Source: Spectribacter hydrogenoxidans
Lineage (GTDB): Bacteria > Pseudomonadota > Gammaproteobacteria > Nevskiales > Salinisphaeraceae
DNA: 64,000 nt
Direction: 5' to 3'
NCBI RefSeq assembly: GCF_031846275.1
Contig: NZ_JAVRIB010000012.1
Coordinates: forward strand, 1 to 64,000
The notes below the pieces were generated by a model, which was not told where the DNA came from, made no database searches, and saw only the letters and a list, made by a program, of their open reading frames with translations. Each line of letters begins with the position of its first letter. Within the stretch, counting starts at the first letter, position 1. The translations under genes were made by a program, and so were the position numbers. This document shows positions 54,165-62,942 of the stretch, one piece after another.

Positions 54165-55076
54165 ATGCGAATCCGTAAAGCCGTTTTCCCGGTGGCGGGG
54201 CTGGGGACTCGCTTCCTGCCGGCGACCAAGGCCAGCGCCAAGGAAATCCTGCCGGTGGTGGACAAGCCACTGGTGCAGTACGCGGTGAAGGAGGCGATTG
54301 CCGCGGGCGCCGAGGAAATGGTGTTCATCACCAGCCACACCAAGAACTCGATCATGGATCACTTCGATCGGGACTACGAGCTGGAGGCAATCCTCGAAGC
54401 CAAGGGCAAGGAGGACCTGCTGGCGGCAGTGCGCGACGTGCTGCCAAAGGGCATTACCTGCGTGTACATCCGCCAGCCCGATCAGATGGGCCTGGGCCAC
54501 GCCATTTCCTGCGCATTCCCGGCGGTGGGGGATCAGGATTTCGCGGTGATCCTGGCAGACGACCTGATCGCCGGCGGTTCGCAACCCTGCCTGGCGCAGA
54601 TGCAGCGGGTATATCAGTCCTACGGCGCCAGCGTGCTGGCGGTGCAGCGGGTGCCCTGGGAGGAGACCTACAAATACGGGATCGTCGAGGTCGAACCGGT
54701 GGGACCCGGCCTGTCGGAGATCAAGTCCATCGTGGAGAAGCCGGATCCGAAGGAAGCGCCATCGAATCTGGCGGTGGTGGGTCGCTACATTCTCACGCCG
54801 CGCATTTTCCGGCTGATTGATCGCACCCAACCTGGGGCCGGGGGTGAAATTCAGCTGACCGATGCGATCGAGGCGTTGCTCAAGGAGCAGACGGTGATGG
54901 CCTACGAGTTCGAAGGCAAGCGCTACGACTGCGGCAGCAAACTGGGTTATTTGCAGGCGAATGTGGAGATGGGCCTGCAGCATCCGGAAATCGGTGCCTC
55001 GTTTCGCGCCTATCTGCGGGGCCTCGACCCGGCGCTGCTGGCCGACCCTGATGGCGGCAACCATACGAATGGGTAA
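54165..55076 (+). CDS. galU: UTP-glucose-1-phosphate uridylyltransferase
   Basis: The 303-residue enzyme makes UDP-glucose for surface polysaccharides. Motifs are FPVAGLGTRFLPATKASAKE, the metal-binding ILADDLIA, and IVEKPDPKEAPSNLAVVGRY with GGEIQLTDAIEALL. The start at 54165 is supported by AAAGGAACAGCC before it. It could feed the glycan genes at 18.5-23 kb but is not linked to them. Length matches E. coli GalU (302). Confidence 0.97.
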   Translation: MRIRKAVFPVAGLGTRFLPATKASAKEILPVVDKPLVQYAVKEAIAAGAEEMVFITSHTKNSIMDHFDRDYELEAILEAKGKEDLLAAVRDVLPKGITCVYIRQPDQMGLGHAISCAFPAVGDQDFAVILADDLIAGGSQPCLAQMQRVYQSYGASVLAVQRVPWEETYKYGIVEVEPVGPGLSEIKSIVEKPDPKEAPSNLAVVGRYILTPRIFRLIDRTQPGAGGEIQLTDAIEALLKEQTVMAYEFEGKRYDCGSKLGYLQANVEMGLQHPEIGASFRAYLRGLDPALLADPDGGNHTNG

Positions 55077-55198
55077 GTCCCTGCCAGTGGCGAGTTTGTT
55101 ATCATCCGCGCCAGGGCAATGCGGCGCCGGTACGCATTGCTGTCGTTGCCTCCTTCCGGGGTGATTCCGGCCCCCCGGCCAGCGGATCCGCCGCCGCC
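55077..55198 (+). promoter_or_regulatory. Structured leader of sucA
   Basis: The 122-base gap has a perfect stem GCAATGCG/CGCATTGC (55116-55123 and 55133-55140) with a nine-base loop, then TTGCCTCCTTCCGGGG and a GGCC/GGCC stem (55169-55180). TATCAT at 55100-55105 may be a -10. There is no good ribosome site before the sucA ATG. cis-acting RNA motifs upstream of sucA are known in some proteobacteria; this may be a related element, but I cannot match it. Confidence 0.45.
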
Positions 55199-58102
55199 AT
55201 GAAGAGCGAGCTCAACGAGAAGTTTCTCCGGAATTCCCCGCTGTTCGGCGCCAATGGCGCCTATATCGAAGACTATTACGAACAGTTCCTGAAGGACCCC
55301 GAGTCGGTCGAGCCATCCTGGCGCGAGTACTTCCGGGGCCTCAACGGCGACGGCCGGGCAGATATCGCCCATACGCCGATCCGCGATTCCTTCGTCGACA
55401 CCTCGGCCAGTGCCGGCCAGGGCGCCGCGCCGCGCACCGCCATGGCCCCCCAGGCGGCGCAGAAGCAGGCCGGGGTGCTGCGGCTGATCAACTATTACCG
55501 TGTGCGCGGCCACCAGAGCGCGCAGCTGGATCCGCTGGGCCTGTTCGAACCGCCCGCGGTCCCCGATCTCGACCCGGCCTTTCACGGCCTGGGCGAGGCG
55601 GATATGGACGCGACCTTCAATACTGGTTCGCTGTTTGCGCCTGACGAGATGTCCCTGCGCGACATCATCCAGCTCTGCAAGCGGGTCTACACCGGCACTA
55701 TTGGTGCCGAATACATGTACATCACCGATACGCGCCAGAAGCGCTGGATTCAGCGGCGTCTGGAAGCCTCGGTGCAGGAGCCGCCGCTATCCGCGGAAGC
55801 CAAGCTCGAAGCCCTGCGCCAGCTGACCGCAGCCGAGGGCATCGAGCGCTATCTGCATACCAAGTATGTCGGCCAGAAGCGCTTCTCGCTCGAGGGCGCG
55901 GACAGCCTGATCCCGATGCTGGACGCGATCGTGCGTACGGCCGCGGGCTATCGTATCGACGAGGCGGTGATCGGCATGGCCCATCGCGGGCGGCTGAACG
56001 TGCTGGTCAACATCCTCGGCAAGTCGCCGCAGGAGCTGTTCTCCGAGTTCGAGGGCGATGTCGACCTGGACCGGCTGGATCTGTCGGGCGATGTGAAGTA
56101 CCACCTCGGGTTCTCCACCGACGTGGAGATCGCCGATGCCCGCATGCATCTGGTGCTGGCGTTCAACCCGTCGCACCTGGAAGCGGTGAATCCGGTGGTG
56201 CAGGGCTCGGTCAAGGCGCGCCAGGATCGGCGCGACGATGATGACGGCGACACCGTTCTGCCGGTGCTGATCCACGGCGATGCCTCGTTCGCTGGACAGG
56301 GCATCGTGATGGAGACGCTGCAGCTGTCCCAGGCCAAGGGTTACGCCACCGGCGGCACGGTGCACGTCATCGTCAACAACCAGCTCGGGTTCACCATGCA
56401 GAGCCCGATTGCCGTCCAGCCGGGCGAGAGTTCACGCACCTCCCAGTACTGCACGGATATCGCCAAGATGCTGGAGGCGCCGGTATTCCACGTGAACGCC
56501 GACGATCCGGAGGCGGTGGTCTTCGTCAGCCAGCTGGCGGTGGATTACCGCGCCGCCTTCGGCAAGGACGTGATCATCGACCTGGTCTGCTATCGCCGCC
56601 ATGGTCATAACGAGGCCGACGAGCCGGCCGTGACCCAGCCGCTGATGTATCAGAAGGTCAAGGAAAGCCCGACGGCCCGGGCCAAGTTCGCCAAGCGCCT
56701 GGTCGACGAGGGTGTGGTGGAGGCATCCGAGCCTGATCGCCTGTTCGAGGCCTATCGCGAGGGACTGTCCGAGGGCCGCAACATCTTTCGCGCCACGCTC
56801 GGGCTAGTCGGCAACGACCACACCGTGGACTGGGCCCGGTACACCCGGCAGCACTGGTCCGACTGCGTGGATACCAGCGTTCCGCTCAAGACCCTCCGCC
56901 GTCTGTCGGACGAGTTGCTGACCTTCCCCGACGGTTTCGAACTGCACAAGCGGGTCCAGCGCATTGTCGAGGACCGGCGCAAGATGGCCGCCGGAGCGAT
57001 CCCGGTGGACTGGGGCTTCGCCGAAACTCTGGCCTATGCCAGCTTGCTGGATGACGGCTTCGATGTGCGCCTGTCCGGCCAGGACTCCGGGCGCGGCACC
57101 TTCTTCCACCGTCACGCGGTGGTGCATAACCAGAAGGACGGCAGTTGCTTCGTGCCGTTGACCCAGGTGGGCCGCGATAACGCCCGCTTCACCGTCAACG
57201 ACACGCTGCTGTCCGAGGCCGGGGTGCTGGGCTACGAGTACGGCTACGCCACCGCCGATCCGGAAGTGTTGGTGATCTGGGAAGCCCAGTTCGGCGATTT
57301 CGTCAACGGCGCCCAGGTGATCATCGACCAGTTCATAGCCAGCGGCAGGGCCAAGTGGGGCCGCCTGTGCGGGCTCACCATGTTCCTGCCTCATGGTTAT
57401 GAGGGTCAGGGCCCGGAGCATTCCTCGGCGCGGCTCGAGCGCTTCCTGCAGCTGTGTGCCGAACGCCACATGCTGGTGGTGGTGCCTTCCACCCCGGCGC
57501 AATGGTTTCATCTGATTCGCCAGCAGATGGTGCGTGACCTGCGCATGCCGCTGGTGGTAATGACGCCCAAGAGCCTGCTGCGTCACCGGCTGTCGACCTC
57601 GACGCTGGACGACCTTACCGAGGGCCGCTTTCAGTTTCTGATCGACGAGTCGGCCGAGATCGACGACGACCGCATCAAGCGCGTGGTTTTCTGCAGCGGC
57701 AAGGTCTACTACGACCTCTATCAGGCCCGCGAGGAGCAGAAGCTGGACGACGTGGCGCTGGTACGCATCGAGCAGCTCTATCCGTTCCCGGCGGACGAGT
57801 ATGCCGCGGCGATAGCCCGCTACCCGAATGCCACGCAGATCGTCTGGTGCCAGGAGGAACCCGAGAACCAGGGCGCCTGGTACCAGATCAAGCACAGACT
57901 GACCGTGCCGCTGGCGGGTAAACACACCCTGCTGTACGCCACCCGAGCCGGCTCTGCCAGCACCGCGGTTGGCTACCACAAGCTGCACGTCAAACAGCAG
58001 AAGGAGGTCGTCGACGCCGGGCTGCGCGGCGGCCTGGAACTGGTCGATCGCGGCAAGAGCCGCAACCGCAACGGCCGACAATCCCGCAAGAAGAAGTCAT
58101 AA
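55199..58102 (+). CDS. sucA: 2-oxoglutarate dehydrogenase E1
   Basis: The 967-residue thiamine-diphosphate enzyme decarboxylates 2-oxoglutarate and passes the succinyl group to SucB. Family segments include FGANGAYIEDYYEQFLKDPE (N-terminus), RFSLEGADSLIPMLD, HRGRLNVLVNILGK, HGDASFAGQGIVMETLQLSQ-like HGDASFAGQGIVMET and the TPP loop DLVCYRRHGHNEADEPAVTQ. Length is close to E. coli SucA (933). It is first in sucA-sucB-lpd; sucB begins nine bases after its stop. Confidence 0.97.
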   Translation: MKSELNEKFLRNSPLFGANGAYIEDYYEQFLKDPESVEPSWREYFRGLNGDGRADIAHTPIRDSFVDTSASAGQGAAPRTAMAPQAAQKQAGVLRLINYYRVRGHQSAQLDPLGLFEPPAVPDLDPAFHGLGEADMDATFNTGSLFAPDEMSLRDIIQLCKRVYTGTIGAEYMYITDTRQKRWIQRRLEASVQEPPLSAEAKLEALRQLTAAEGIERYLHTKYVGQKRFSLEGADSLIPMLDAIVRTAAGYRIDEAVIGMAHRGRLNVLVNILGKSPQELFSEFEGDVDLDRLDLSGDVKYHLGFSTDVEIADARMHLVLAFNPSHLEAVNPVVQGSVKARQDRRDDDDGDTVLPVLIHGDASFAGQGIVMETLQLSQAKGYATGGTVHVIVNNQLGFTMQSPIAVQPGESSRTSQYCTDIAKMLEAPVFHVNADDPEAVVFVSQLAVDYRAAFGKDVIIDLVCYRRHGHNEADEPAVTQPLMYQKVKESPTARAKFAKRLVDEGVVEASEPDRLFEAYREGLSEGRNIFRATLGLVGNDHTVDWARYTRQHWSDCVDTSVPLKTLRRLSDELLTFPDGFELHKRVQRIVEDRRKMAAGAIPVDWGFAETLAYASLLDDGFDVRLSGQDSGRGTFFHRHAVVHNQKDGSCFVPLTQVGRDNARFTVNDTLLSEAGVLGYEYGYATADPEVLVIWEAQFGDFVNGAQVIIDQFIASGRAKWGRLCGLTMFLPHGYEGQGPEHSSARLERFLQLCAERHMLVVVPSTPAQWFHLIRQQMVRDLRMPLVVMTPKSLLRHRLSTSTLDDLTEGRFQFLIDESAEIDDDRIKRVVFCSGKVYYDLYQAREEQKLDDVALVRIEQLYPFPADEYAAAIARYPNATQIVWCQEEPENQGAWYQIKHRLTVPLAGKHTLLYATRAGSASTAVGYHKLHVKQQKEVVDAGLRGGLELVDRGKSRNRNGRQSRKKKS

Positions 58103-58111
58103 GGACGCCTC

Positions 58112-59401
58112 ATGAGCATGGAGATCAAGGTTCCGGAACTGCCGGAATCCGTTTCGGAAGCAACTGTCGGTGAATGGCATGTGGCCGCCGGCGACAGCGT
58201 GGACCGCGACCAGAACGTGGTGGACCTGGAAACCGACAAGGTCATGCTGGAGGTCCCCGCCACTGCCGCCGGGACGATCAAGGAAATCCGTGTCGAAGCC
58301 GGCCAGACGGTCCATGCCGGCGACGTGCTGGCGATCGTCGAGGAAGGCGAGGGTGGTGCGGCCGGGGGCGCCGATGACACTTCGAGCGACGATGCCTCGC
58401 CAACGGCGTCCGATGAAGACACCGATGATGGCGAGGACAAGGACGACGGGGATCATCCAATCCCGAGTCCGGCTGCCCGCAAACTGATGGACGAGCACGG
58501 CCTGGCGGCCGGCGACGTCAAGGGCAGCGGCAAGGACGGCCGCATCACCAAGGGGGATGTGCTGTCCGCGGTGGAAGACAAGCCGGAGGCGCCGGCGCCT
58601 GCCAAATCGAAGCCGCAGGCAGAGCCCGCCGCCGACACGGACAAGGCACCGGCCAGCGCCGACAAGGCGGATCAGGCAGCGATCAAGGCCGGCGCGGGCG
58701 AACGGCTGGAACAGCGTGTGCCCATGACCCGCATCCGGGCCCGCATCGCCGAGCGTCTGCTCGAGGCCACCCAGAGCACCGCCATGTTGACCACCTTCAA
58801 CGAGGTGGACATGCAGGCGGTCACCGACGTGCGGGATCGTTACAAGGAGAAGTTCGAGAAGGATCACGACGTCCGGCTGGGCTTCATGTCCTTCTTCGTC
58901 AAGGCGGCGGTGGAAGCCCTCAAGCGTTTCCCGGTGGTCAACGCCTCGATCGACGCCGAGGACATCGTCTACCACGGCTACTACGACGTGGGCATTGCGG
59001 TGTCCTCGCCGCGCGGTCTGCTGGTGCCGATCCTGCGCGATGCCGACCAGCTCAGCTATGCGGAAATCGAATCGAGCATCCGCAGCCTCGGCAAGCGCGC
59101 GCAGGAAAGCAAGATCACCATGGATGAACTGTCCGGCGGCACCTTTACCATCACCAATGGCGGCGTGTTCGGCTCCATGCTGTCCACGCCCATCCTGAAT
59201 CCGCCGCAGAGCGCGATTCTGGGCATGCATGCGGTCAACGACCGGCCGATGGTGGTCGACGGCGAGATCCGCGTGCGGCCGATGATGTATCTGGCGCTGT
59301 CCTACGATCACCGCATCATCGACGGGCGTGACGCCGTGCTGTTCCTGCGCACCATCAAGGAACTGATCGAGGATCCGGCCCGTCTGCTGCTGCAGATCTA
59401 G
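58112..59401 (+). CDS. sucB: Dihydrolipoyl succinyltransferase E2
   Basis: The 429-residue protein has one lipoyl domain (1-80, lipoyl lysine K43 in VVDLETDKVMLEV), an acidic linker rich in Asp (about 90-115), a peripheral-subunit-binding domain (SPAARKLMDEHGLAAGDVKG), an Ala/Pro/Lys linker and a catalytic domain with YDHRIIDGRDAV, the His and Asp of the acyltransferase. It forms the 24-mer core of the oxoglutarate dehydrogenase complex. The linker is notably acidic. Cotranscribed with sucA and lpd. Confidence 0.97.
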   Translation: MSMEIKVPELPESVSEATVGEWHVAAGDSVDRDQNVVDLETDKVMLEVPATAAGTIKEIRVEAGQTVHAGDVLAIVEEGEGGAAGGADDTSSDDASPTASDEDTDDGEDKDDGDHPIPSPAARKLMDEHGLAAGDVKGSGKDGRITKGDVLSAVEDKPEAPAPAKSKPQAEPAADTDKAPASADKADQAAIKAGAGERLEQRVPMTRIRARIAERLLEATQSTAMLTTFNEVDMQAVTDVRDRYKEKFEKDHDVRLGFMSFFVKAAVEALKRFPVVNASIDAEDIVYHGYYDVGIAVSSPRGLLVPILRDADQLSYAEIESSIRSLGKRAQESKITMDELSGGTFTITNGGVFGSMLSTPILNPPQSAILGMHAVNDRPMVVDGEIRVRPMMYLALSYDHRIIDGRDAVLFLRTIKELIEDPARLLLQI

Positions 59402-59464
59402 TCCGGTCTCACGAATCTCGCGCCGGGTGCCGCGCCGTGCGGCCCGCGCCCACAGGAACTGCTT

Positions 59465-60916
59465 ATGAGCGACAAGTACGACGTCATTGTCATCGGCGCC
59501 GGGCCGGCCGGCTACGTCGCCGCAATCCGCGCCGCCCAGCTGGGCATGCGGGTCGGCTGTATCGACCGCTGGCTGGATGATCAGGGTGATCCGTCCTTGG
59601 GCGGCACCTGCCTGAATGCCGGCTGCATTCCCTCCAAGGCGCTGCTGGAATCCTCCGAACTCTATCACCGGGCCCATCACGATTTCGCCGACCACGGGCT
59701 GGATATCAAGGATGTGACGATGGATATCGGCCGCATGCAGAAGCGGCGCGAGAAGATCGTTTCCCAGCTCACCGGCGGCATTGCCGGCCTGTTCAAGGCC
59801 AACGGCGTGGAATGGCTGCAGGGCAGCGGCAGCGTGGCCGATGCCGGCAAGGTGGCGTTCGAGCCGGTGGGCAAGAATGCCCGTAAGAAAACGCTTGAGG
59901 CGGACAACATCATCATCGCCAGCGGCTCGGAGCCGGTGGCGCTGGATATCGCCCCGTTCGACGATGAACGCATCCTGGATTCGCGCGGCGCGTTGACGCT
60001 GCCGGATGTACCCAAGCGCCTGGGCATCATCGGCGCCGGCTACATCGGGGTGGAACTGGGCAGCGTGTGGTCACGCCTGGGGGCGGAAACCGTGATTCTG
60101 GAAGCCCAGGAAAGTTTCATGCCCATCGCCGACACCCAGATTGCCCGCGAGGCCCTGCGCCAGTTCGGCAAGCAGGGCATGGATATCCGTCTCGGCGCCC
60201 GGGTGGTATCGGCGAAGGCCAAGACGGGCAAGTCTGGCAACGTGACCGTGCGCTACAGCGTGGACGGTGATGAAAACGAAGAGGTGTTCGACCGCCTGAT
60301 CGTGGCCGTTGGCCGTCGTCCCTGCACCGACGGTCTGCTCGGCGGTGATGCCCAAGTGGAGCTGGATGACAAGGGATTCGTCTCGGTGGACGAGGAGTTT
60401 CGTACCAGCCTGCCGGGCGTATATGCGGTCGGCGACGTGATCGGCGGACCGATGCTCGCCCACAAGGGGATGGAAGAGGGTAGCGCGGTAGCCGAGATTC
60501 TCGCGGGACAGAAACCGCACGTGAACTACGAGACGGTGCCCTGTGTGGTCTACACCTCGCCGGAAATTGCCTGGGTCGGCAAGACCGAGGCCCAGGCCAA
60601 ATCCGAGGGTATCGACTACCGCGTGGGAGCGATTCCGTTTGCCGCCAACGGTCGGGCCAAGGCGCTGGGGCAGGAAATCGGTCAGGTCAAGCTGATCGCC
60701 GATGCGAAGACCGACCGGATTCTGGGTGCGCACATGATCGGGCCCTATGTCTCCGAGTTGATTCAGGAAATCGTGGTGGCGATGGAGTTCCAGGCCTCCA
60801 GCGAGGACATCGCGCGCATCATCCACGGGCACCCGACGCTGTCCGAGAACGTCCACGAGGCAGCACTGGCCGTCGATGGCCGGCCGATTCACTTCGCGCC
60901 GAAGAAGCGGAAATAG
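59465..60916 (+). CDS. lpd: Dihydrolipoyl dehydrogenase E3
   Basis: The 483-residue flavoprotein reoxidises dihydrolipoamide with NAD. The FAD-binding loop is VIGAGPAGYVAAIRAAQLG, the redox disulfide is in GGTCLNAGCIPSKALL, the NAD loop is GIIGAGYIGVELGSVW and the C-terminal base is in HGHPTLSENVHEA. The usual sequence there is HAHPTLSE; the Ala to Gly change is minor. It closes the sucAB-lpd operon, 63 bases after sucB. A hairpin without T-run follows. Confidence 0.97.
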   Translation: MSDKYDVIVIGAGPAGYVAAIRAAQLGMRVGCIDRWLDDQGDPSLGGTCLNAGCIPSKALLESSELYHRAHHDFADHGLDIKDVTMDIGRMQKRREKIVSQLTGGIAGLFKANGVEWLQGSGSVADAGKVAFEPVGKNARKKTLEADNIIIASGSEPVALDIAPFDDERILDSRGALTLPDVPKRLGIIGAGYIGVELGSVWSRLGAETVILEAQESFMPIADTQIAREALRQFGKQGMDIRLGARVVSAKAKTGKSGNVTVRYSVDGDENEEVFDRLIVAVGRRPCTDGLLGGDAQVELDDKGFVSVDEEFRTSLPGVYAVGDVIGGPMLAHKGMEEGSAVAEILAGQKPHVNYETVPCVVYTSPEIAWVGKTEAQAKSEGIDYRVGAIPFAANGRAKALGQEIGQVKLIADAKTDRILGAHMIGPYVSELIQEIVVAMEFQASSEDIARIIHGHPTLSENVHEAALAVDGRPIHFAPKKRK

Positions 60917-60925
60917 GATTGGCAG

Positions 60926-60943
60926 GGCCGGCATCAGCCGGCC
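60926..60943 (+). terminator. Hairpin downstream of lpd
   Basis: GGCCGGC-ATCA-GCCGGCC is a perfect seven-base-pair stem ten bases after the lpd stop. It lacks a T-run, so it may be a factor-dependent terminator or an mRNA 3' end stabiliser. Confidence 0.5.
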
Positions 60944-61089
60944 ATCCGGGCAAGGTGAAACCGCCATTGCCCCGTTCGATACCGCAAGCGGGCTTCAAGT
61001 CCGCCCTGCACTCGACGGGGCCAAAGAAGCCGTAGCAGCGTGACTTCCGTTAAAATGGCGTCAACACTCTCCATACGACTCCGTGGACA

Positions 61090-61833
61090 ATGGCCGGCCA
61101 CAGCAAATGGGCGAATATCCAGTACCGCAAGGGTGCCCAGGACAAGAAACGCGGCAAGATATTCACCAAGCTGATTCGTGAAATCAGCGTCTCGGCGCGC
61201 ACCGGCGGCGGGGACCCGGACGCCAATCCCCGGCTACGCCTGGCCATCGACAAGGCGCTGTCGAACAACATGCCCAAGGACAACATCGAGCGCGCGATCA
61301 AGCGTGCCACCGGTGATGCCGACGGCGCCCACTACGAAGAGGTCCGCTACGAGGGCTACGGTCCCGGCGGCGTGGCGATCATGGTGGACTGTCTCACGGA
61401 CAACAAAAACCGCACCGTGGCCGAAGTACGACATGCATTCTCCAAGCACGGGGGCAATCTCGGCGCCGACGGGTCAGTGGCCTATCTGTTTTCCCGTGCC
61501 GGCGTGATCAGCTACGGACCGGAGGTTGATGACGAACCGGTACTGGCCGTGGCGCTGGAAGCCGGGGCCGAGGATATCGCCGAATACGACGACGGTTCGT
61601 TCGACGTCCTCACCGCGCCTGACGACTACCGGCAGGTGCGCGATGCACTCGCGGCCGCTGGCCACGAACCCAGCGCGGCCGACGTGACCATGCGGCCGGC
61701 TACCACTACCGAACTGGAGGGGGGTGACGCGGAGACCTGCCTCAAGCTGCTGGACATGCTCGAGGACCTGGATGACGTCCAGAATGTCTACTCGAATGTG
61801 GAACTCCCGGAAGACGTGCTGGCGGCGGGCTGA
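61090..61833 (+). CDS. yebC: YebC/PmpR family protein
   Basis: The 247-residue protein starts MAGHSKWANIQYRKGAQDKK and has KIFTKLIREISVSARTGGGD and YEGYGPGGVAIMVDCLTDNK, the universal YebC pattern. YebC proteins are DNA-binding regulators in some bacteria and relieve ribosome stalling at proline runs in others. It is followed by ruvC after five bases, a conserved order. TAAAAT at 61051-61056 may be the -10 of the operon. Confidence 0.97.
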   Translation: MAGHSKWANIQYRKGAQDKKRGKIFTKLIREISVSARTGGGDPDANPRLRLAIDKALSNNMPKDNIERAIKRATGDADGAHYEEVRYEGYGPGGVAIMVDCLTDNKNRTVAEVRHAFSKHGGNLGADGSVAYLFSRAGVISYGPEVDDEPVLAVALEAGAEDIAEYDDGSFDVLTAPDDYRQVRDALAAAGHEPSAADVTMRPATTTELEGGDAETCLKLLDMLEDLDDVQNVYSNVELPEDVLAAG

Positions 61834-61838
61834 TTCCC

Positions 61839-62345
61839 ATGAGCCGCATTCTGGGCATCGACCCGGGTTCGCGCGTGACCGGCTACGGCTTGATCGATGG
61901 TGACGCCGGTCGCCCCGTCCTGGTGACCCACGGCTGTATCCGGCAGCCCGAGGGCGAACCGTTTCCCGAACGGCTGGCGCGCATCTTCGCCGAGGTGACC
62001 TCGGTGATTCAGGCGCATGATCCTGCCGAGATGGCCATCGAGGATGTCTTTGTAAGCCGCAACGCTGCGAGTGCCCTCAAGCTGGGCCAGGCCCGCGGGG
62101 CGGCGATCTGCGCCGGTGCGGCGGCCGGACTGCCGGTGGCGGAATATACCCCGGCCAGGGTCAAACAGGCGCTGGTGGGGCGCGGCGGGGCCGACAAGCG
62201 CCAGGTGGCCCACATGGTGGGCATGTTGATGGGCGTGCGCGAGCCGCTGCAGGCGGATGCCGCCGATGCGCTGGCGGTCGCGATCTGCCATCTGCACCAC
62301 CGCCAGACCGCCGAGCGTCGTCCCGCCCGGGTTCGTGCCTCGTGA
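61839..62345 (+). CDS. ruvC: Holliday junction resolvase RuvC
   Basis: The 168-residue nuclease cuts Holliday junctions. The four acidic residues of the active site are visible: D8 (ILGIDPGS), E68 (MAIEDVF), D140 and D143 (ADAADALAVAI). It acts with RuvAB. The stop overlaps the GTG of ruvA. Length is typical (E. coli 173). It appears intact. Confidence 0.97.
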   Translation: MSRILGIDPGSRVTGYGLIDGDAGRPVLVTHGCIRQPEGEPFPERLARIFAEVTSVIQAHDPAEMAIEDVFVSRNAASALKLGQARGAAICAGAAAGLPVAEYTPARVKQALVGRGGADKRQVAHMVGMLMGVREPLQADAADALAVAICHLHHRQTAERRPARVRAS

Positions 62346-62941
62346 TCGGCCGTCTCGAAGGTCGGCTGCTGGAAAAGCGCCCGCCCTGGCTGGTGCTTGA
62401 CGTGGGCGGCGTCGGTTACGAGGTGGAGGCGCCGATGTCCACCTTCTACAAGTTGCCGGCCGTGGGAGAATCCGTGGTGCTGCGCACCCATCTGGTGGTC
62501 CGGGAGGATGCCTTCAGCCTGTTCGGATTCGGCGCGGAGGCCGAGCGCAGCCTGTTCCGTGACCTGATCAAGGTTAGCGGGGTGGGGCCGCGGCTGGCGC
62601 TGACCATTCTCTCCGGCATCAGCCCGGAGGATTTCGTGGCCACCATCCAGGAAGGCGATGCCGACCGCCTGACCGGATTGCCCGGCGTCGGCAAGAAGAC
62701 CGCGGCCCGGCTGATGGTGGACATGCGTGATCGCTTGGGTGGCGTCAGCGCCTCCGGGCTGACGATGGCCGGCCCGGCCGGCGGCGGCGTGCCCGACGAC
62801 CCGGCTGCCGAGGCCCATCACGCCCTGACTTCACTGGGTTACAAGCCGGCCGAGGCGACCCGGCTGTTGCGGAATTGCGATACCGCGGGTCAGTCCAGCG
62901 AGGAGTTGATCCGCCAGGCCCTCAAGCGGGCGGTGCGCTGA
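62342..62941 (+). CDS. ruvA: Holliday junction DNA helicase subunit RuvA
   Basis: The 199-residue protein binds the four-way junction as a tetramer. It has the N-terminal OB-fold (MIGRLEGRLLEKRPPWLVLD), two helix-hairpin-helix motifs (LIKVSGVGPRLALTILSGIS and LTGLPGVGKKTAARLMVDM) and the RuvB-contacting C-domain (AHHALTSLGYKPAEATRLL). The start is GTG at 62342, inside the ruvC end. Followed one base later by ruvB. Confidence 0.97.
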   Translation: MIGRLEGRLLEKRPPWLVLDVGGVGYEVEAPMSTFYKLPAVGESVVLRTHLVVREDAFSLFGFGAEAERSLFRDLIKVSGVGPRLALTILSGISPEDFVATIQEGDADRLTGLPGVGKKTAARLMVDMRDRLGGVSASGLTMAGPAGGGVPDDPAAEAHHALTSLGYKPAEATRLLRNCDTAGQSSEELIRQALKRAVR

Positions 62942-62942
62942 C

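Noticed and set aside
55100..55196. SRP (4.5S) RNA gene on the minus strand, because of a CCGGAAGG sequence
   Set aside because: The neighbouring conserved AGCAG element and asymmetric loop do not match, and the location fits a sucA leader better.
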